From contig NZ_OMWA01000007.1 of NCBI RefSeq assembly GCF_900314615.1, forward strand, positions 1-64,000: DNA of 64,000 nt, given 5' to 3'. Source of the DNA: an uncultured Methanobrevibacter sp. Its GTDB lineage: Archaea; Methanobacteriota; Methanobacteria; Methanobacteriales; Methanobacteriaceae. Of this stretch, positions 32,282 to 41,944 are shown piece after piece. The position numbers were made by a program, and so were the translations under genes. Each line of letters begins with the position of its first letter. Within the stretch, counting starts at the first letter, position 1. The notes under the pieces are model-generated. The model was not told where the DNA came from, did not search any database, and saw nothing but the letters and a program-made list of their open reading frames with translations.

Positions 32282-34030
32282 TTAATCAAATTCATTTTTT
32301 GTTCTGTAACCATATATCAAACATCCCATTAAAGCTACAATACTTAGCACAACAAGTCCTGATGTATCTGTAACTTCTTTTGAGATTTTACTTGGAGGAA
32401 CTATTTCATATGCTTTTCCTTCTTCGGATACTTCACCCTCACTGGCATCTCCAGCATTTACATCACCATCAGTTCGAACATCCTGACCATTTTCAGATGA
32501 GTCCTGACGGGTTCCTGATGCATTAGTACCATAGACTCCGGAATTTTTATTATTGGAGTAATGTGCACTATTGGAAGTACCATTTTGTTGGTTTCCGTTT
32601 CCTTTTGCTGTTCCACCAGTATTTGAATCGGTTGAAATCTGTGAACTTGAACCGTCAGCTCCACGAAGACCATCAGTTGACTGTGAAGTTGATGAGTCCT
32701 GATTATCATCTTTTTCACCGGATGCTGTCCTATATGTAAATCTGACAGGTTCACCCCCAATCATGACGTCAAAATCATATTCCTTATCAGGATCCAGATT
32801 TGCATCAACAGTGGCTTTACCGTTTATGAATTTTGCAGCATACTCATTACCGTCAACATTTACGGTTGTATCAAATGTTCCAAATTCCTTTACGGCTTCC
32901 CCTTTAGAATCATACAACTGAAGACCAATACCCTTTTTAACTGATACTGTTCCCATTTTCATAATTCCTGAAAGAAGCATCGGGCAGACGAAAGTATTTG
33001 AATCATCAGTTGAATCAAACCAGTTGTCACCTAACTTGAATACAGGCAACTCCGGATTGTTTTTAGCCTGATACATTTCGTTATGCGCCAATACATTATA
33101 TTTGACTTCAAGTCTGCCGGGAGAATTCCCCTTTGAGGTTTTAAAACCTGAACCGAAGAGCAATCCATTCCCGGTTTCATATACTCCACCAGTTTCTTTT
33201 ATTGATGGATTTTTACGGTTGCTGGTAAATGAATTTGAATTGATAATGTCATAATTTGATGTGGAATTGATGAAAATACCGTTGAGATTCTCATAAACGT
33301 TATTATGCTTGATTATGTTGCCGTAAGACATGTTCTGTAAAGTTATTCCATTCAAAACATTATGATGGATATCATTATAAACAATACTGTTGTTGTTTAT
33401 GTTGGAAGTTTCGATTCCGGATCTTGCATTATTGAATATTGTATTATTCTTAACAATGCTGAATCCAACATCCTTAAGCTGAAGTCCATCACTCTGGGAT
33501 TTTGAAATTGAATTGAAACCTACAAGGACATTGTTAGAATTTTTAACAAGCATTCCCGCTTTGTTCCCACCTGTTATCACATTATTTTTAACTGCCGTAT
33601 TGTCAGATGAATCAACAATAACCCCATAGTCACTGGAAGTGGATATGATTGTTATTCCTGATAAAATACTTCCACCACTATTTCCTGTGAAGTAAAATCC
33701 GAAGGTCTTGTCTATTCCCAGTTCCTGAGCCTTACTGCTGATTTTATCACATGCATAAATCTTAGTGTTAACTTTTGAAACGATATTCAACTTCTTATCT
33801 ACTACTAAAGAGATGTTTTTGTACTCTTTTGAAGTAAATTCAAAGGCATCACCATCTTTTGCATTATCGAACAGCAACTGAATATCATCATTCGACAGTT
33901 CATCAGAAATTTGATATGAATTACCTTGTGAAGTTAAATTATTATTGTTTATTTCAGTAGCATTTACTGTTGAAACTAGTAATAAACTCATTAAACATAT
34001 AAATAAAAGAATAATTGTCTTTTTATCCAT
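32282..34030 (-). CDS. Adhesin-like beta-helix protein with C-terminal membrane anchor
   Basis: ATG 34030 (MDKKTIILLF) is preferred since GAGGG lies eight bases upstream. Residues 1-25 are a signal peptide. Residues 60-330 are parallel beta-helix repeats of the NosD/pectate-lyase type (short N-N-x-I/V units such as NTAVKNNVITGG, NNVLVGFNSIS, NNNSIVYNDIHHN). Residues 360-430 form a beta-sandwich domain. A Ser/Asn/Gly-rich linker (residues 435-540) precedes a C-terminal span (GLVVLSIVALMGCLIYGY) and a short charged tail. It is expected to be displayed on the cell surface, possibly binding polysaccharide or other microbes. Confidence 0.85.
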   Translation of the reverse strand: MDKKTIILLFICLMSLLLVSTVNATEINNNNLTSQGNSYQISDELSNDDIQLLFDNAKDGDAFEFTSKEYKNISLVVDKKLNIVSKVNTKIYACDKISSKAQELGIDKTFGFYFTGNSGGSILSGITIISTSSDYGVIVDSSDNTAVKNNVITGGNKAGMLVKNSNNVLVGFNSISKSQSDGLQLKDVGFSIVKNNTIFNNARSGIETSNINNNSIVYNDIHHNVLNGITLQNMSYGNIIKHNNVYENLNGIFINSTSNYDIINSNSFTSNRKNPSIKETGGVYETGNGLLFGSGFKTSKGNSPGRLEVKYNVLAHNEMYQAKNNPELPVFKLGDNWFDSTDDSNTFVCPMLLSGIMKMGTVSVKKGIGLQLYDSKGEAVKEFGTFDTTVNVDGNEYAAKFINGKATVDANLDPDKEYDFDVMIGGEPVRFTYRTASGEKDDNQDSSTSQSTDGLRGADGSSSQISTDSNTGGTAKGNGNQQNGTSNSAHYSNNKNSGVYGTNASGTRQDSSENGQDVRTDGDVNAGDASEGEVSEEGKAYEIVPPSKISKEVTDTSGLVVLSIVALMGCLIYGYRTKNEFD

Positions 34031-34248
34031 ATATAAAACCCTCATTACTATTTAATCAAAAATAAAATTTAAAATTATGAAGTGAATTAAATTTATTATT
34101 GATTAATATTTATTATATTTACATTTAACACATATAAAGTTTATTAAATTATCTATAAAGTATAATCTATTGTTATAATATATTCTAAACTACATTAACA
34201 ATGTTATATAAAAATAGTTTAAATAATAAAAAATACAAACTATAATTG

Positions 34249-34279
34249 ATTGCTTATCGATAAAAAGTCAATAAGCAAT
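34249..34279 (+). promoter_or_regulatory. Inverted repeat in the leader of the large adhesin gene
   Basis: ATTGCTTAT (34249-34257) and ATAAGCAAT (34271-34279) form a 9-bp stem around a 13-base loop, ending 28 bases before the adhesin ATG. It could be an operator or a leader hairpin that controls translation. Confidence 0.45.
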
Positions 34280-34307
34280 TTAGAATAATTTGAAAAAAGA
34301 TGATTAT

Positions 34308-37259
34308 ATGAACAAAAAGGGTTTGTTTATTACTACATTATTAGTTTTCGCTATTGTTCTAGGTTCATCTGTAGCATTTGCAGAAGATACATCTGATATT
34401 GCTATAAATGATGAATTAGGATTAACTGAAAACTCTGACATAATTCAAAGTACAGAAGATTCAAAGTTATCTTCAAGCTACGACATTAAAGCAAATTCAG
34501 ATAGTGCAACTATTCAAAATACTATCAACAATATGAGCGATGGAGATACTTTAAACTTCGAAGAAGGAACATATAACGACATTTGTATATATGTAGACAA
34601 AAGTATTACAATCAACGGAAATGGCGCAACATTAATCGGATATGAAAATCCTAACGAAAATACTACTCCAGATAAAGTTATCACACCTACACAGGCAGGA
34701 GGATACGGAATAGGAAATTATGCGACATTATATATTATGAATACCACCAATGTTGCAATCAGCGGACTGACCATAGTCGGCCAGAATGCTGCATACGGCC
34801 AGGCAGCAGTTTACGCTACCCAAGCTAAAAACTTGACAATTGAAAAATCAGTAGTAACAGGCGGATACTGGGGAATTTATTTAAACTCATGTGCTGACGG
34901 AAGCATAACCGGCAACACAGTTCAAAACCAGGAAGCAATTGGTATAATTAACTTCGGATCTGCAAAAACACTTATTGCAAACAACAAAGTAATCAACGCT
35001 AAAAACCACGGAATCGATGCAAGACACGGTACCGGACCTAATGTTCAAATTATAAACAATACAGTTATTGCATCCAAAGAAGGAATTTATTTAATGCATT
35101 CCAAAGGCCACACTGCAACTGGAAATACAATAATCAACTGTACTACAAGCTCTATCACATGTTACGGATCAGGTCAAATTACTATTTCAAACAACACCAT
35201 GAAAAAATCCAGAATCGGAATTTTGCTTGGTGGAGGATACTATGACATCAACATTGAAGAAAACACCTACGCTTTAGACAATTTACCTTTCCCACCTACA
35301 TTCGTTTACTATGTAGCTCAGGCGGACAGCACCCATCAGAGTGCAGCAAGTATTGTAGGAACATATACCGACAGTTCTTCAACAGATGTTCCTTACACTT
35401 CAGATGCTGAAATTGCAGTTCCAGTTAAAGTAAACCCTGATTATGCGGCAATTGTAAATCCAACAGGAACTACATACACAGCTGCAAGTGGAATGACCGC
35501 AAGTGAAATCCAAAGCATTATCGATTCAATGGCTGACGGAGACACCTTATCCTTTGAAGCAAATGCAGTATACAATGACATTTCAATTTATGCTGATAAA
35601 AACATCAAAATTATCGGTAACAATGCTACTTTAATCGGATACAACAACATCAACGCTTCTAATGTACCTGCAAAAATCAGAAACTCAACTGCTGATGGAG
35701 GATATGCAATCGGAGAATATGCAGTATTGTATGTTGTAAACACAACCGGTGCAGTAATCAGCGACTTAAATATCGTTGCACAGTATCCTGGATATGACAC
35801 AACCAAAGCAACCACAAGTACCGAAGAATATAAAACCGTCGGATTACATATTGAACAAAGCAAAAAATTCTCTGCAGTCAATTTAGATATTACCGGCGCA
35901 TCATGGGGTATTTTTTTAAGAAGTTCACCTGACGGCCTTGTAGCAAACAACAATATCCATGACGTCTACACTACCGGAATCATGAACTTCGGTTCAAGAA
36001 ATACAACAATCATGAGCAATACAATTACAAATGCTTTTAACCACGGTATTGACGTAAGACACGGAACCGGACCTAACGTAGTTGTCTTGAACAACACCAT
36101 CAGCGGCGCTAAAGAAGGAATCTATCTTATGCACTCCAAAGGCCACAGTGTTTACGAAAACACAATCAGCAACTACAAAATCAGTGCAATTACCGCTTAC
36201 GGATCTGGAAATGAAGCTATCTTCAACAACACCATCGGCACAGGAAGACTACACTTCCTGCTTGGTGGAGGATACTACAATGTAACCATTGGAGAAAACA
36301 AATATCCTGCTTCATCAATGTACTACCCATTCCCACCAACATTCAGGGAATTCATCGCATTTGCAGATTCCAAATACCAAAGTGCAGACAATGCTGTTGG
36401 TCTTTACAGTACCAATACAACTACCAAACTTGCTGCTGAAGACATAAACATGACTTCCACAAAAGGAACTGTTAAAGTAACATTAACAGACGGTTCAGAT
36501 AGGCCATTATACAACGAAGAGGTTATCCTATCATTAAATGGTGCAAATTACACTGCTAAAACAGATGCAAACGGTGTTGCATCCTTTGAAATCACTGCAA
36601 AAGACGGTGAAAACACAGCAACATTTATCTACAATGCAAAAAGCTATTTAACAAGTTCGAATGCAATCACAACAATTAATGTTGTAAGAAATGCAACTGC
36701 AATTACCGCAGCAAAAGTTACCAAAACATACAATGTTGCTAAAAACTTAGTTGCTACATTAAAAGATGATAACGGAACCGTTTTAGCTAATAAAACCGTA
36801 ACTATTACCATCAACGGTAAAACCTACACAAGAACTACAAATGCTAAAGGTCAGGTAACATTAGCATTAGCTAATTTAGCTCCTAAAACATCATACACTG
36901 CAACAGTTAAATTTGCGGGTGAAGACAATCTCAAAGGATCAACTGCAAAAGTTACTGTCACAGTTAAAAAAGCAACTCCAAAATTAACTGCTAAAGCTAA
37001 ATCATTTAAAGCAAGCGTTAAAACCAAAAAATATGTTGTAACTTTAAAAACCAACAAGAACAAAGTTCTTAAAAATGTTAAAGTTACTATTAAAGTAAAC
37101 GGTAAAACCTACTCTGCTAAAACAAACAGCAAAGGACAGGCTACATTGAAAATTACCAAATTAACAAAAAGAGGTACTTTCACTGCTACTGTTAAAACCG
37201 TTAAAAACACTTACTACAATGCAGTTACTAAAAAAGTTAAAATTACTGTAAAAAGATAA
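34308..37259 (+). CDS. Large adhesin-like protein with duplicated beta-helix and Ig-like repeats
   Basis: ATG 34308 starts MNKKGLFITTLLVFAIVLG, a signal peptide to about residue 27. Two homologous beta-helix halves follow (about residues 60-340 and 380-680). Each has the block G(I)D-A/V-RHGTGPNV, then KEGIYLMHSKGH and a closing LLGGGYY...PFPPTF. After these come an Ig-like domain (NMTSTKGTVKVTLTDGSDRP) and two or three Lys-rich Ig-like repeats with N/S-AKGQ-x-T-L (residues 790-983). No membrane anchor is present, so the basic repeats may hold it on the pseudomurein wall. Surface adhesion is inferred from family. A terminator follows directly. Confidence 0.85.
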   Translation: MNKKGLFITTLLVFAIVLGSSVAFAEDTSDIAINDELGLTENSDIIQSTEDSKLSSSYDIKANSDSATIQNTINNMSDGDTLNFEEGTYNDICIYVDKSITINGNGATLIGYENPNENTTPDKVITPTQAGGYGIGNYATLYIMNTTNVAISGLTIVGQNAAYGQAAVYATQAKNLTIEKSVVTGGYWGIYLNSCADGSITGNTVQNQEAIGIINFGSAKTLIANNKVINAKNHGIDARHGTGPNVQIINNTVIASKEGIYLMHSKGHTATGNTIINCTTSSITCYGSGQITISNNTMKKSRIGILLGGGYYDINIEENTYALDNLPFPPTFVYYVAQADSTHQSAASIVGTYTDSSSTDVPYTSDAEIAVPVKVNPDYAAIVNPTGTTYTAASGMTASEIQSIIDSMADGDTLSFEANAVYNDISIYADKNIKIIGNNATLIGYNNINASNVPAKIRNSTADGGYAIGEYAVLYVVNTTGAVISDLNIVAQYPGYDTTKATTSTEEYKTVGLHIEQSKKFSAVNLDITGASWGIFLRSSPDGLVANNNIHDVYTTGIMNFGSRNTTIMSNTITNAFNHGIDVRHGTGPNVVVLNNTISGAKEGIYLMHSKGHSVYENTISNYKISAITAYGSGNEAIFNNTIGTGRLHFLLGGGYYNVTIGENKYPASSMYYPFPPTFREFIAFADSKYQSADNAVGLYSTNTTTKLAAEDINMTSTKGTVKVTLTDGSDRPLYNEEVILSLNGANYTAKTDANGVASFEITAKDGENTATFIYNAKSYLTSSNAITTINVVRNATAITAAKVTKTYNVAKNLVATLKDDNGTVLANKTVTITINGKTYTRTTNAKGQVTLALANLAPKTSYTATVKFAGEDNLKGSTAKVTVTVKKATPKLTAKAKSFKASVKTKKYVVTLKTNKNKVLKNVKVTIKVNGKTYSAKTNSKGQATLKITKLTKRGTFTATVKTVKNTYYNAVTKKVKITVKR

Positions 37260-37279
37260 AGAGATTGAAAAATCTCTTT
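37258..37279 (+). terminator. Intrinsic terminator after the adhesin gene
   Basis: AAAGAGATT-GAAA-AATCTCTTT is a perfect 9-bp hairpin beginning at the stop codon, followed by T-rich sequence. It ends the rightward adhesin transcript and may also serve the leftward gene at 37308, which starts its transcript away from it. Confidence 0.75.
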
Positions 37280-37307
37280 TAAATTTTCTTTTTTTAAAAA
37301 TTAAATA

Positions 37308-37535
37308 TTAGCGCATTTTCAATTTTGAATATGCATAAAAAATTATAAATATTCCAATTACCAGCAATACAATCTGAGGAACTACAGCAAATATTATCCT
37401 TGGAATGAGTCCGAGCTCTGTCAAAAGCCAGAACACAGCATAAATAACAATCAGAACTCCGAATAAAATAGCTACTTTTAAAAGCAGTTCCTTTAAATCA
37501 TAAATTGGAAGTCCACCATTGGGTGAAAAAGGCAT
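37308..37535 (-). CDS. Small two-span membrane protein, 75 aa
   Basis: Hydrophobic spans at about residues 15-32 and 43-65 (LLLKVAILFGVLIVIYAVFWLL; IFAVVPQIVLLVIGIFIIFYA), with a short basic C-terminus. It lies nine bases after rpiA in the same direction and is probably the last gene of the egsA-UPF0179-rpiA operon. Function unknown. Confidence 0.7.
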   Translation of the reverse strand: MPFSPNGGLPIYDLKELLLKVAILFGVLIVIYAVFWLLTELGLIPRIIFAVVPQIVLLVIGIFIIFYAYSKLKMR

Positions 37536-37544
37536 CTAATCACC

Positions 37545-38231
37545 TCACAATTCTTTTGTGCCTTCAGGTGTTCCTACAATAACCTTGTCAACCATCTGTG
37601 AAAATATTCCATTTTCCACAACACCAGGAATTGAATTCAAATCGATTTCAAGATGTGACGGAGATTCTATTTCATCGAATTTTGCATCGATTACAAAATT
37701 GCCGTTATCGGTTATTACAGGACCGTCTTTTCTTTGAGCCATCCTTATTTCACAAACAGCACCCATATCTTCAAGGGTCTGAATTACCATACGGGACGCA
37801 TCAGGCAGGACTTCTACAGGAACCGGAAAGTCTCCTAATGCCTCAACGCATTTTGACTCATCAACAATGACAATGAACTCCTTTGCAGCATAGTCCACGA
37901 TTTTTTCTTTTGTATGTGCCGCTCCACCACCTTTGATTAAATTAAAGTCAGCGTCAACTTCATCGGCACCGTCAACGGACAGGTCAATATCATGCTCTTC
38001 AAGAGTGGTTATTGGGATATTCCACTGTTTAGCTATCAACAAGGACTGAAATGATGTTGGAATTCCCATTACATTAATTCCCTCATCTTTTATTCTCATT
38101 CCCACTTTTTCAATGAAATAATGTGTTGTTGAACCTGTTCCAAGTCCTAAAACCATTCCATCCTTTACATATTCAGCAGCTTTGTAACCTGCATTCTTTT
38201 TACTAGAATCATTACTACTCGCATTTTTCAT
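37545..38231 (-). CDS. rpiA: Ribose-5-phosphate isomerase A
   Basis: 228 aa. It interconverts ribose-5-phosphate and ribulose-5-phosphate. Seen: GLGTGSTTHYFIE (phosphate loop, residues 31-43), the catalytic Asp-rich SVDGADEVDADFNLIKGGG with its Glu/Lys, and IVIVDESKCVEALG. It abuts the UPF0179 gene without a gap. In methanogens it feeds nucleotide and aromatic precursor synthesis. Confidence 0.95.
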   Translation of the reverse strand: MKNASSNDSSKKNAGYKAAEYVKDGMVLGLGTGSTTHYFIEKVGMRIKDEGINVMGIPTSFQSLLIAKQWNIPITTLEEHDIDLSVDGADEVDADFNLIKGGGAAHTKEKIVDYAAKEFIVIVDESKCVEALGDFPVPVEVLPDASRMVIQTLEDMGAVCEIRMAQRKDGPVITDNGNFVIDAKFDEIESPSHLEIDLNSIPGVVENGIFSQMVDKVIVGTPEGTKEL

Positions 38232-38672
38232 CTATACCACAAACCCCAAAGTCAATTTGTTAAGCTTATAACCTTTTTTGCATTCATTATTATGTTTTCC
38301 TTCATGGTTTAAAACAATGCATTTGTCATTTTCCACTAAACCTTCAGGGAAACACAAATCCCTAAACTCACAATCCTCTTCATCACAATCAGGAGCGTTG
38401 AATGTAAATGTGGAACCTTCAAAGATACTTTTGGAAGTTGTAAGCAGGTCAATTTTGGCTCTGTCAACCTCAACAGGAACAACAATCCCGTCACCGTGAA
38501 TAGGGCATTTCTGCTCATTGTCACGAACTTCAGTAATTACATATTTCCTGTTTTCCTCCAGACTTCCAATGCAGGAAGATTTAAATCTACATTCTTCACA
38601 TTCATCAGCAGGACCTAAAAAAACAAATTCCTGACCTTCCTTTGCTAATTTTTTACCTATTAATGTAATCAT
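38232..38672 (-). CDS. UPF0179 family protein
   Basis: 146 aa with two Cys clusters: ADECEECRFKSSC (residues 23-35) and PDCDEEDCEFRDLC (residues 94-107), plus C-PIHGDG between them. This arrangement is that of the archaeal UPF0179 family, probably Fe-S or zinc binding; the role is unknown. Its start shares a base with the egsA stop, so it is translationally coupled. Confidence 0.9.
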   Translation of the reverse strand: MITLIGKKLAKEGQEFVFLGPADECEECRFKSSCIGSLEENRKYVITEVRDNEQKCPIHGDGIVVPVEVDRAKIDLLTTSKSIFEGSTFTFNAPDCDEEDCEFRDLCFPEGLVENDKCIVLNHEGKHNNECKKGYKLNKLTLGFVV

Positions 38673-39715
38673 TAAATCACCCCTGTTTTTTGTGCAAGTT
38701 CATATGCCGCTTCTTTTGAAATTCCGTTATCTCCTAAAATTGTATATCTTTCAGGCCTTATTTCATGAGCCATAACCAATGCATCTATGATATCTTCGTC
38801 AGAAATTCCAACTTCTTTTGCAGTTGTTGGAGCCTGTACTGCTTTTAGAGAATCTCTGATAGCTTTCCAGTCCCCTCCATGAAGATACATCATCATTATT
38901 GTTCCAATACCGCATTGTTCACCATGCAAAGCAGGTTTGTCCAGAATTTTATCAAGTGCATGGGAAAAGAGATGTTCAGATCCGCTTGCAGGTCTTGATG
39001 AGCCTGCGATGCTGATTGCCATTCCTCCGCTGAACAGTGATTTCATTACAATTCTTGCACTTGGTTCGAGATTAGGTTTTATATTAGCCACATTATCAGT
39101 AATCAGATGAGCTGACATTATAGACAATGCTGCAGCTGATTCACTGAATGATTCGTTTTTAAGCCTGTGTGCCAATTCCCAATCCTTTATTGCAGTAAAA
39201 TTAGATATTAAATCCGCACACCCTGCAGAAAGCAGTCTGAAAGGAGATTGTGCGAGAAGTTCTGAGTCTGCTATAACAGCTATCGGTGAGTGTGCCGCAA
39301 CAGATATTGAAGTATTAGGATTTTTAATTGATGCCATAGGAGATACAATACCGTCGTGAGAAGCTGTTGTCGGCATGGATACGAAATACACGCCCTGATT
39401 GAATGAAGACAGTTTAGCTACGTCAATTACTTTTCCGCCGCCGATACCTAAAACAGTAGTGTCAGAGGTAATCATTTCTTCGACTTCAGATATTGATTCG
39501 GCTGATGCATTTTTAACTTTAATTACATCATAATCAATATTTTCGACCTCAAGGCTTTCAATTACAGGTTTTGCACCTACATCATATGTATGGGAACCTG
39601 TAACGATTAAAATCTTTTTATCCAAGTGCAGAGATTTACAGATTTCTGCAGTATCCTTAATAATGCCCGGATCAATGTAAACTTCTCTCGGCATTTGTAT
39701 TTTCCTATTACTCAT
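38672..39715 (-). CDS. egsA: sn-Glycerol-1-phosphate dehydrogenase
   Basis: 347 aa. It reduces dihydroxyacetone phosphate to sn-glycerol-1-phosphate, which gives archaeal lipids their stereochemistry. Seen: the NAD(P) segment VLGIGGGKVIDVAK (about residues 92-105), SMPTTASHDGIVSPMAS and the zinc ligands in DLISNFTAIKDW, GSEHLFSHALD and HGEQCGIGT. It is first in an operon with UPF0179 and rpiA; the promoter region is shared with proS on the other strand. Confidence 0.96.
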   Translation of the reverse strand: MSNRKIQMPREVYIDPGIIKDTAEICKSLHLDKKILIVTGSHTYDVGAKPVIESLEVENIDYDVIKVKNASAESISEVEEMITSDTTVLGIGGGKVIDVAKLSSFNQGVYFVSMPTTASHDGIVSPMASIKNPNTSISVAAHSPIAVIADSELLAQSPFRLLSAGCADLISNFTAIKDWELAHRLKNESFSESAAALSIMSAHLITDNVANIKPNLEPSARIVMKSLFSGGMAISIAGSSRPASGSEHLFSHALDKILDKPALHGEQCGIGTIMMMYLHGGDWKAIRDSLKAVQAPTTAKEVGISDEDIIDALVMAHEIRPERYTILGDNGISKEAAYELAQKTGVI

Positions 39716-39858
39716 AATATCTCCTAAAATTAATTATACAATATTATATATGTGAATAGTAATTATAAATAGATTTCTTATCAAGGAGATATTGATTAAA
39801 AAAATATAATACTTATTAAAAACAGATAATTTAATATTATAAAAAATTATCAGGTGAT

Positions 39859-41262
39859 ATGGTGGAAAATTTTGACGAATGGTTTCATGATATTTTAGAA
39901 CAAGCGGATATAACTGATTCAAGATACCCTATCAAGGGAATGGCTGTTTGGAGACCTTACGGTTTTCAGATAAGAAAACATTCAATGAATATAATAAAAA
40001 AATTACTGGATGAAGATCATGATGAAGTACTGTTTCCTATGCTTGTTCCTGAAAGTGAGCTTGCAAAAGAAGGAATTCATGTAAAAGGATTTGAAGATGA
40101 AGTATACTGGGTTACAAAAGGCGGTCAAAGGGAACTGAATGAACAACTAGCCTTAAGACCGACCAGTGAAACTGCAATCTATCCGATGTATTCATTATGG
40201 ATTAGAACTCACATTGACCTTCCAATCAAAATGTACCAGATTGTAAATACATTCAGATACGAAACCAAACACACAAGACCTTTAATCAGAGTAAGGGAAA
40301 TTACTACATTCAAAGAAGCACACACAGCTCATGCAACCAAAGAGGAATCAGATGAGCAAATCCAGGACTTTATTGAAATGTATAAACAGTTCTTTGACGA
40401 TCTGGAAATTCCGTACTTAATTTCCAAAAGACCTGAATGGGACAAATTTCCAGGTTCTGACTACACAATGGCCTTTGATGTAATAATGCCTAACGGTAAA
40501 ACCCTTCAAATAGGTACAATACACAATTTAGGTCAGACTTTTGCAAAAACTTTCGACATTACCTTTGAAGACAAGGACGGCGAACACAAACTTGTCTATC
40601 AGACCTGCGCAGGAGTATCCGACAGAGTCATTGCATCAGTAATAGGAATTCACGGAGATGACAAGGGATTAAGATTACCACCGAAAGTATCACCGAATCA
40701 GGTTACCATAATTCCAATTTTATTCAAAAAAGGAAAAGAAGAAGTCCTGGCAAAATGTGCAGAAATTAAAGAAACTCTAGAGTCCAGAGGAATCAGAGTC
40801 AATATTGATGACAGAGACATAAGACCCGGTAAAAAATTCAATGACTGGGAGCTTAAAGGAACTCCGATTAAACTTGAACTTGGACCTAGAGACCTTGAAA
40901 ACAACATTACAATTGCAATGGCAAGAGACACTGAAGAAAAAACAGAAATTCCACTGGATGACAATCTGGCAGATAAAATTATTGAATTATTAAATCAGTC
41001 CTCTGATAACCTATCTGCACAGGCATGGGCTTTCCAGGATGAACATGTCAAGTTTGCAAACACCTTAGAAGAAGTTCCAGAGCTTGTTGAAGCGGGAAAT
41101 GTTGTTAAATTCTACTGGTGCGGAGAAGAAGAAGTAGGGCATGAAATTGAAGAGAAAACTGGTTATGATGTTTTAGGTATCCAGGAAGAAGTTTCAGAGG
41201 GCAAATGCATAGCCAGCGGCAAGGATGCAAAATACATTGCTTTAATAGCTAAAACATACTAG
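39859..41262 (+). CDS. proS: Prolyl-tRNA synthetase, archaeal type
   Basis: 467 aa, without the bacterial editing insertion. Class II motif 2 is in FRYETKHTRPLIRVREITTFKEAHTAH and motif 3 in GIHGDDKGLRLPP. The C-terminal zinc/extension domain of the archaeal/eukaryal type ends in the aromatic KYIALIAKTY. It starts behind CAGGTGATATG, divergently from egsA. cofC follows after seven bases. Confidence 0.96.
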   Translation: MVENFDEWFHDILEQADITDSRYPIKGMAVWRPYGFQIRKHSMNIIKKLLDEDHDEVLFPMLVPESELAKEGIHVKGFEDEVYWVTKGGQRELNEQLALRPTSETAIYPMYSLWIRTHIDLPIKMYQIVNTFRYETKHTRPLIRVREITTFKEAHTAHATKEESDEQIQDFIEMYKQFFDDLEIPYLISKRPEWDKFPGSDYTMAFDVIMPNGKTLQIGTIHNLGQTFAKTFDITFEDKDGEHKLVYQTCAGVSDRVIASVIGIHGDDKGLRLPPKVSPNQVTIIPILFKKGKEEVLAKCAEIKETLESRGIRVNIDDRDIRPGKKFNDWELKGTPIKLELGPRDLENNITIAMARDTEEKTEIPLDDNLADKIIELLNQSSDNLSAQAWAFQDEHVKFANTLEEVPELVEAGNVVKFYWCGEEEVGHEIEEKTGYDVLGIQEEVSEGKCIASGKDAKYIALIAKTY

Positions 41263-41269
41263 TGATAAT

Positions 41270-41944
41270 ATGGACAATATCTATGCAATAATACCTGTTA
41301 CCACATTCAAAAATGCAAAAACCAGACTTTCCCCGTTTTTATCTGAAGAAGAAAGGGAAAATCTTCTAAAAGCAATGCTTCATGACGTAACAGATACATT
41401 GAAAAAATATGTGGATAAGATAATTATTATCAGCAGAGATGAAGACGTATTGAGTTATGCTGAAAGTTTAAATGTTAAACCGATGCTGGAAAATGAAAAC
41501 TCCAATCTGAACAAGGCTTTAACACAGGCCATGAAGTACTGCAAGGGAAAGGTCAGGAAAGTAATTATTGTTCCTTCAGACATTCCACTGATTGGAAAAA
41601 CAAACCTGAAAATGCTTATTGATGCATCAAAAAACCTTGATTTCATTATTGTTCCGTCCAAAGGCGGTGGAACAAACATGATTATCATGAAACCTATGGC
41701 GATACGCACAAGATATGAAGGTTTCAGCTATAAGGAACATGTCAATGCCGCCGAAAAGAAAAAACTGAATCCACAGGTTCATGACTCATTCTTTATGGCC
41801 CTTGACGTTAACACATCCCAGGATTTGGGCGAAATAATGATTCACGGTGAGAAAACCCACACCAGACAATACCTGAAAGAACTTAAAGTTTCAGTTGAAT
41901 CTTCCCGTGGCGAACAGAGACTTGACGTTACAAGAGCTGATTAG
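41270..41944 (+). CDS. cofC: 2-phospho-L-lactate guanylyltransferase (F420 biosynthesis)
   Basis: 224 aa nucleotidyltransferase fold: IPVTTFKNAKTRLSPFLS (nucleotide-binding N-terminus), VIIVPSDIPLIG (metal-binding Asp) and VPSKGGGTNMIIM. It activates 2-phospholactate with GTP to build coenzyme F420, the main hydride carrier of methanogenesis. Its stop touches the thiD start, so the pair is likely one operon with proS. Confidence 0.93.
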   Translation: MDNIYAIIPVTTFKNAKTRLSPFLSEEERENLLKAMLHDVTDTLKKYVDKIIIISRDEDVLSYAESLNVKPMLENENSNLNKALTQAMKYCKGKVRKVIIVPSDIPLIGKTNLKMLIDASKNLDFIIVPSKGGGTNMIIMKPMAIRTRYEGFSYKEHVNAAEKKKLNPQVHDSFFMALDVNTSQDLGEIMIHGEKTHTRQYLKELKVSVESSRGEQRLDVTRAD

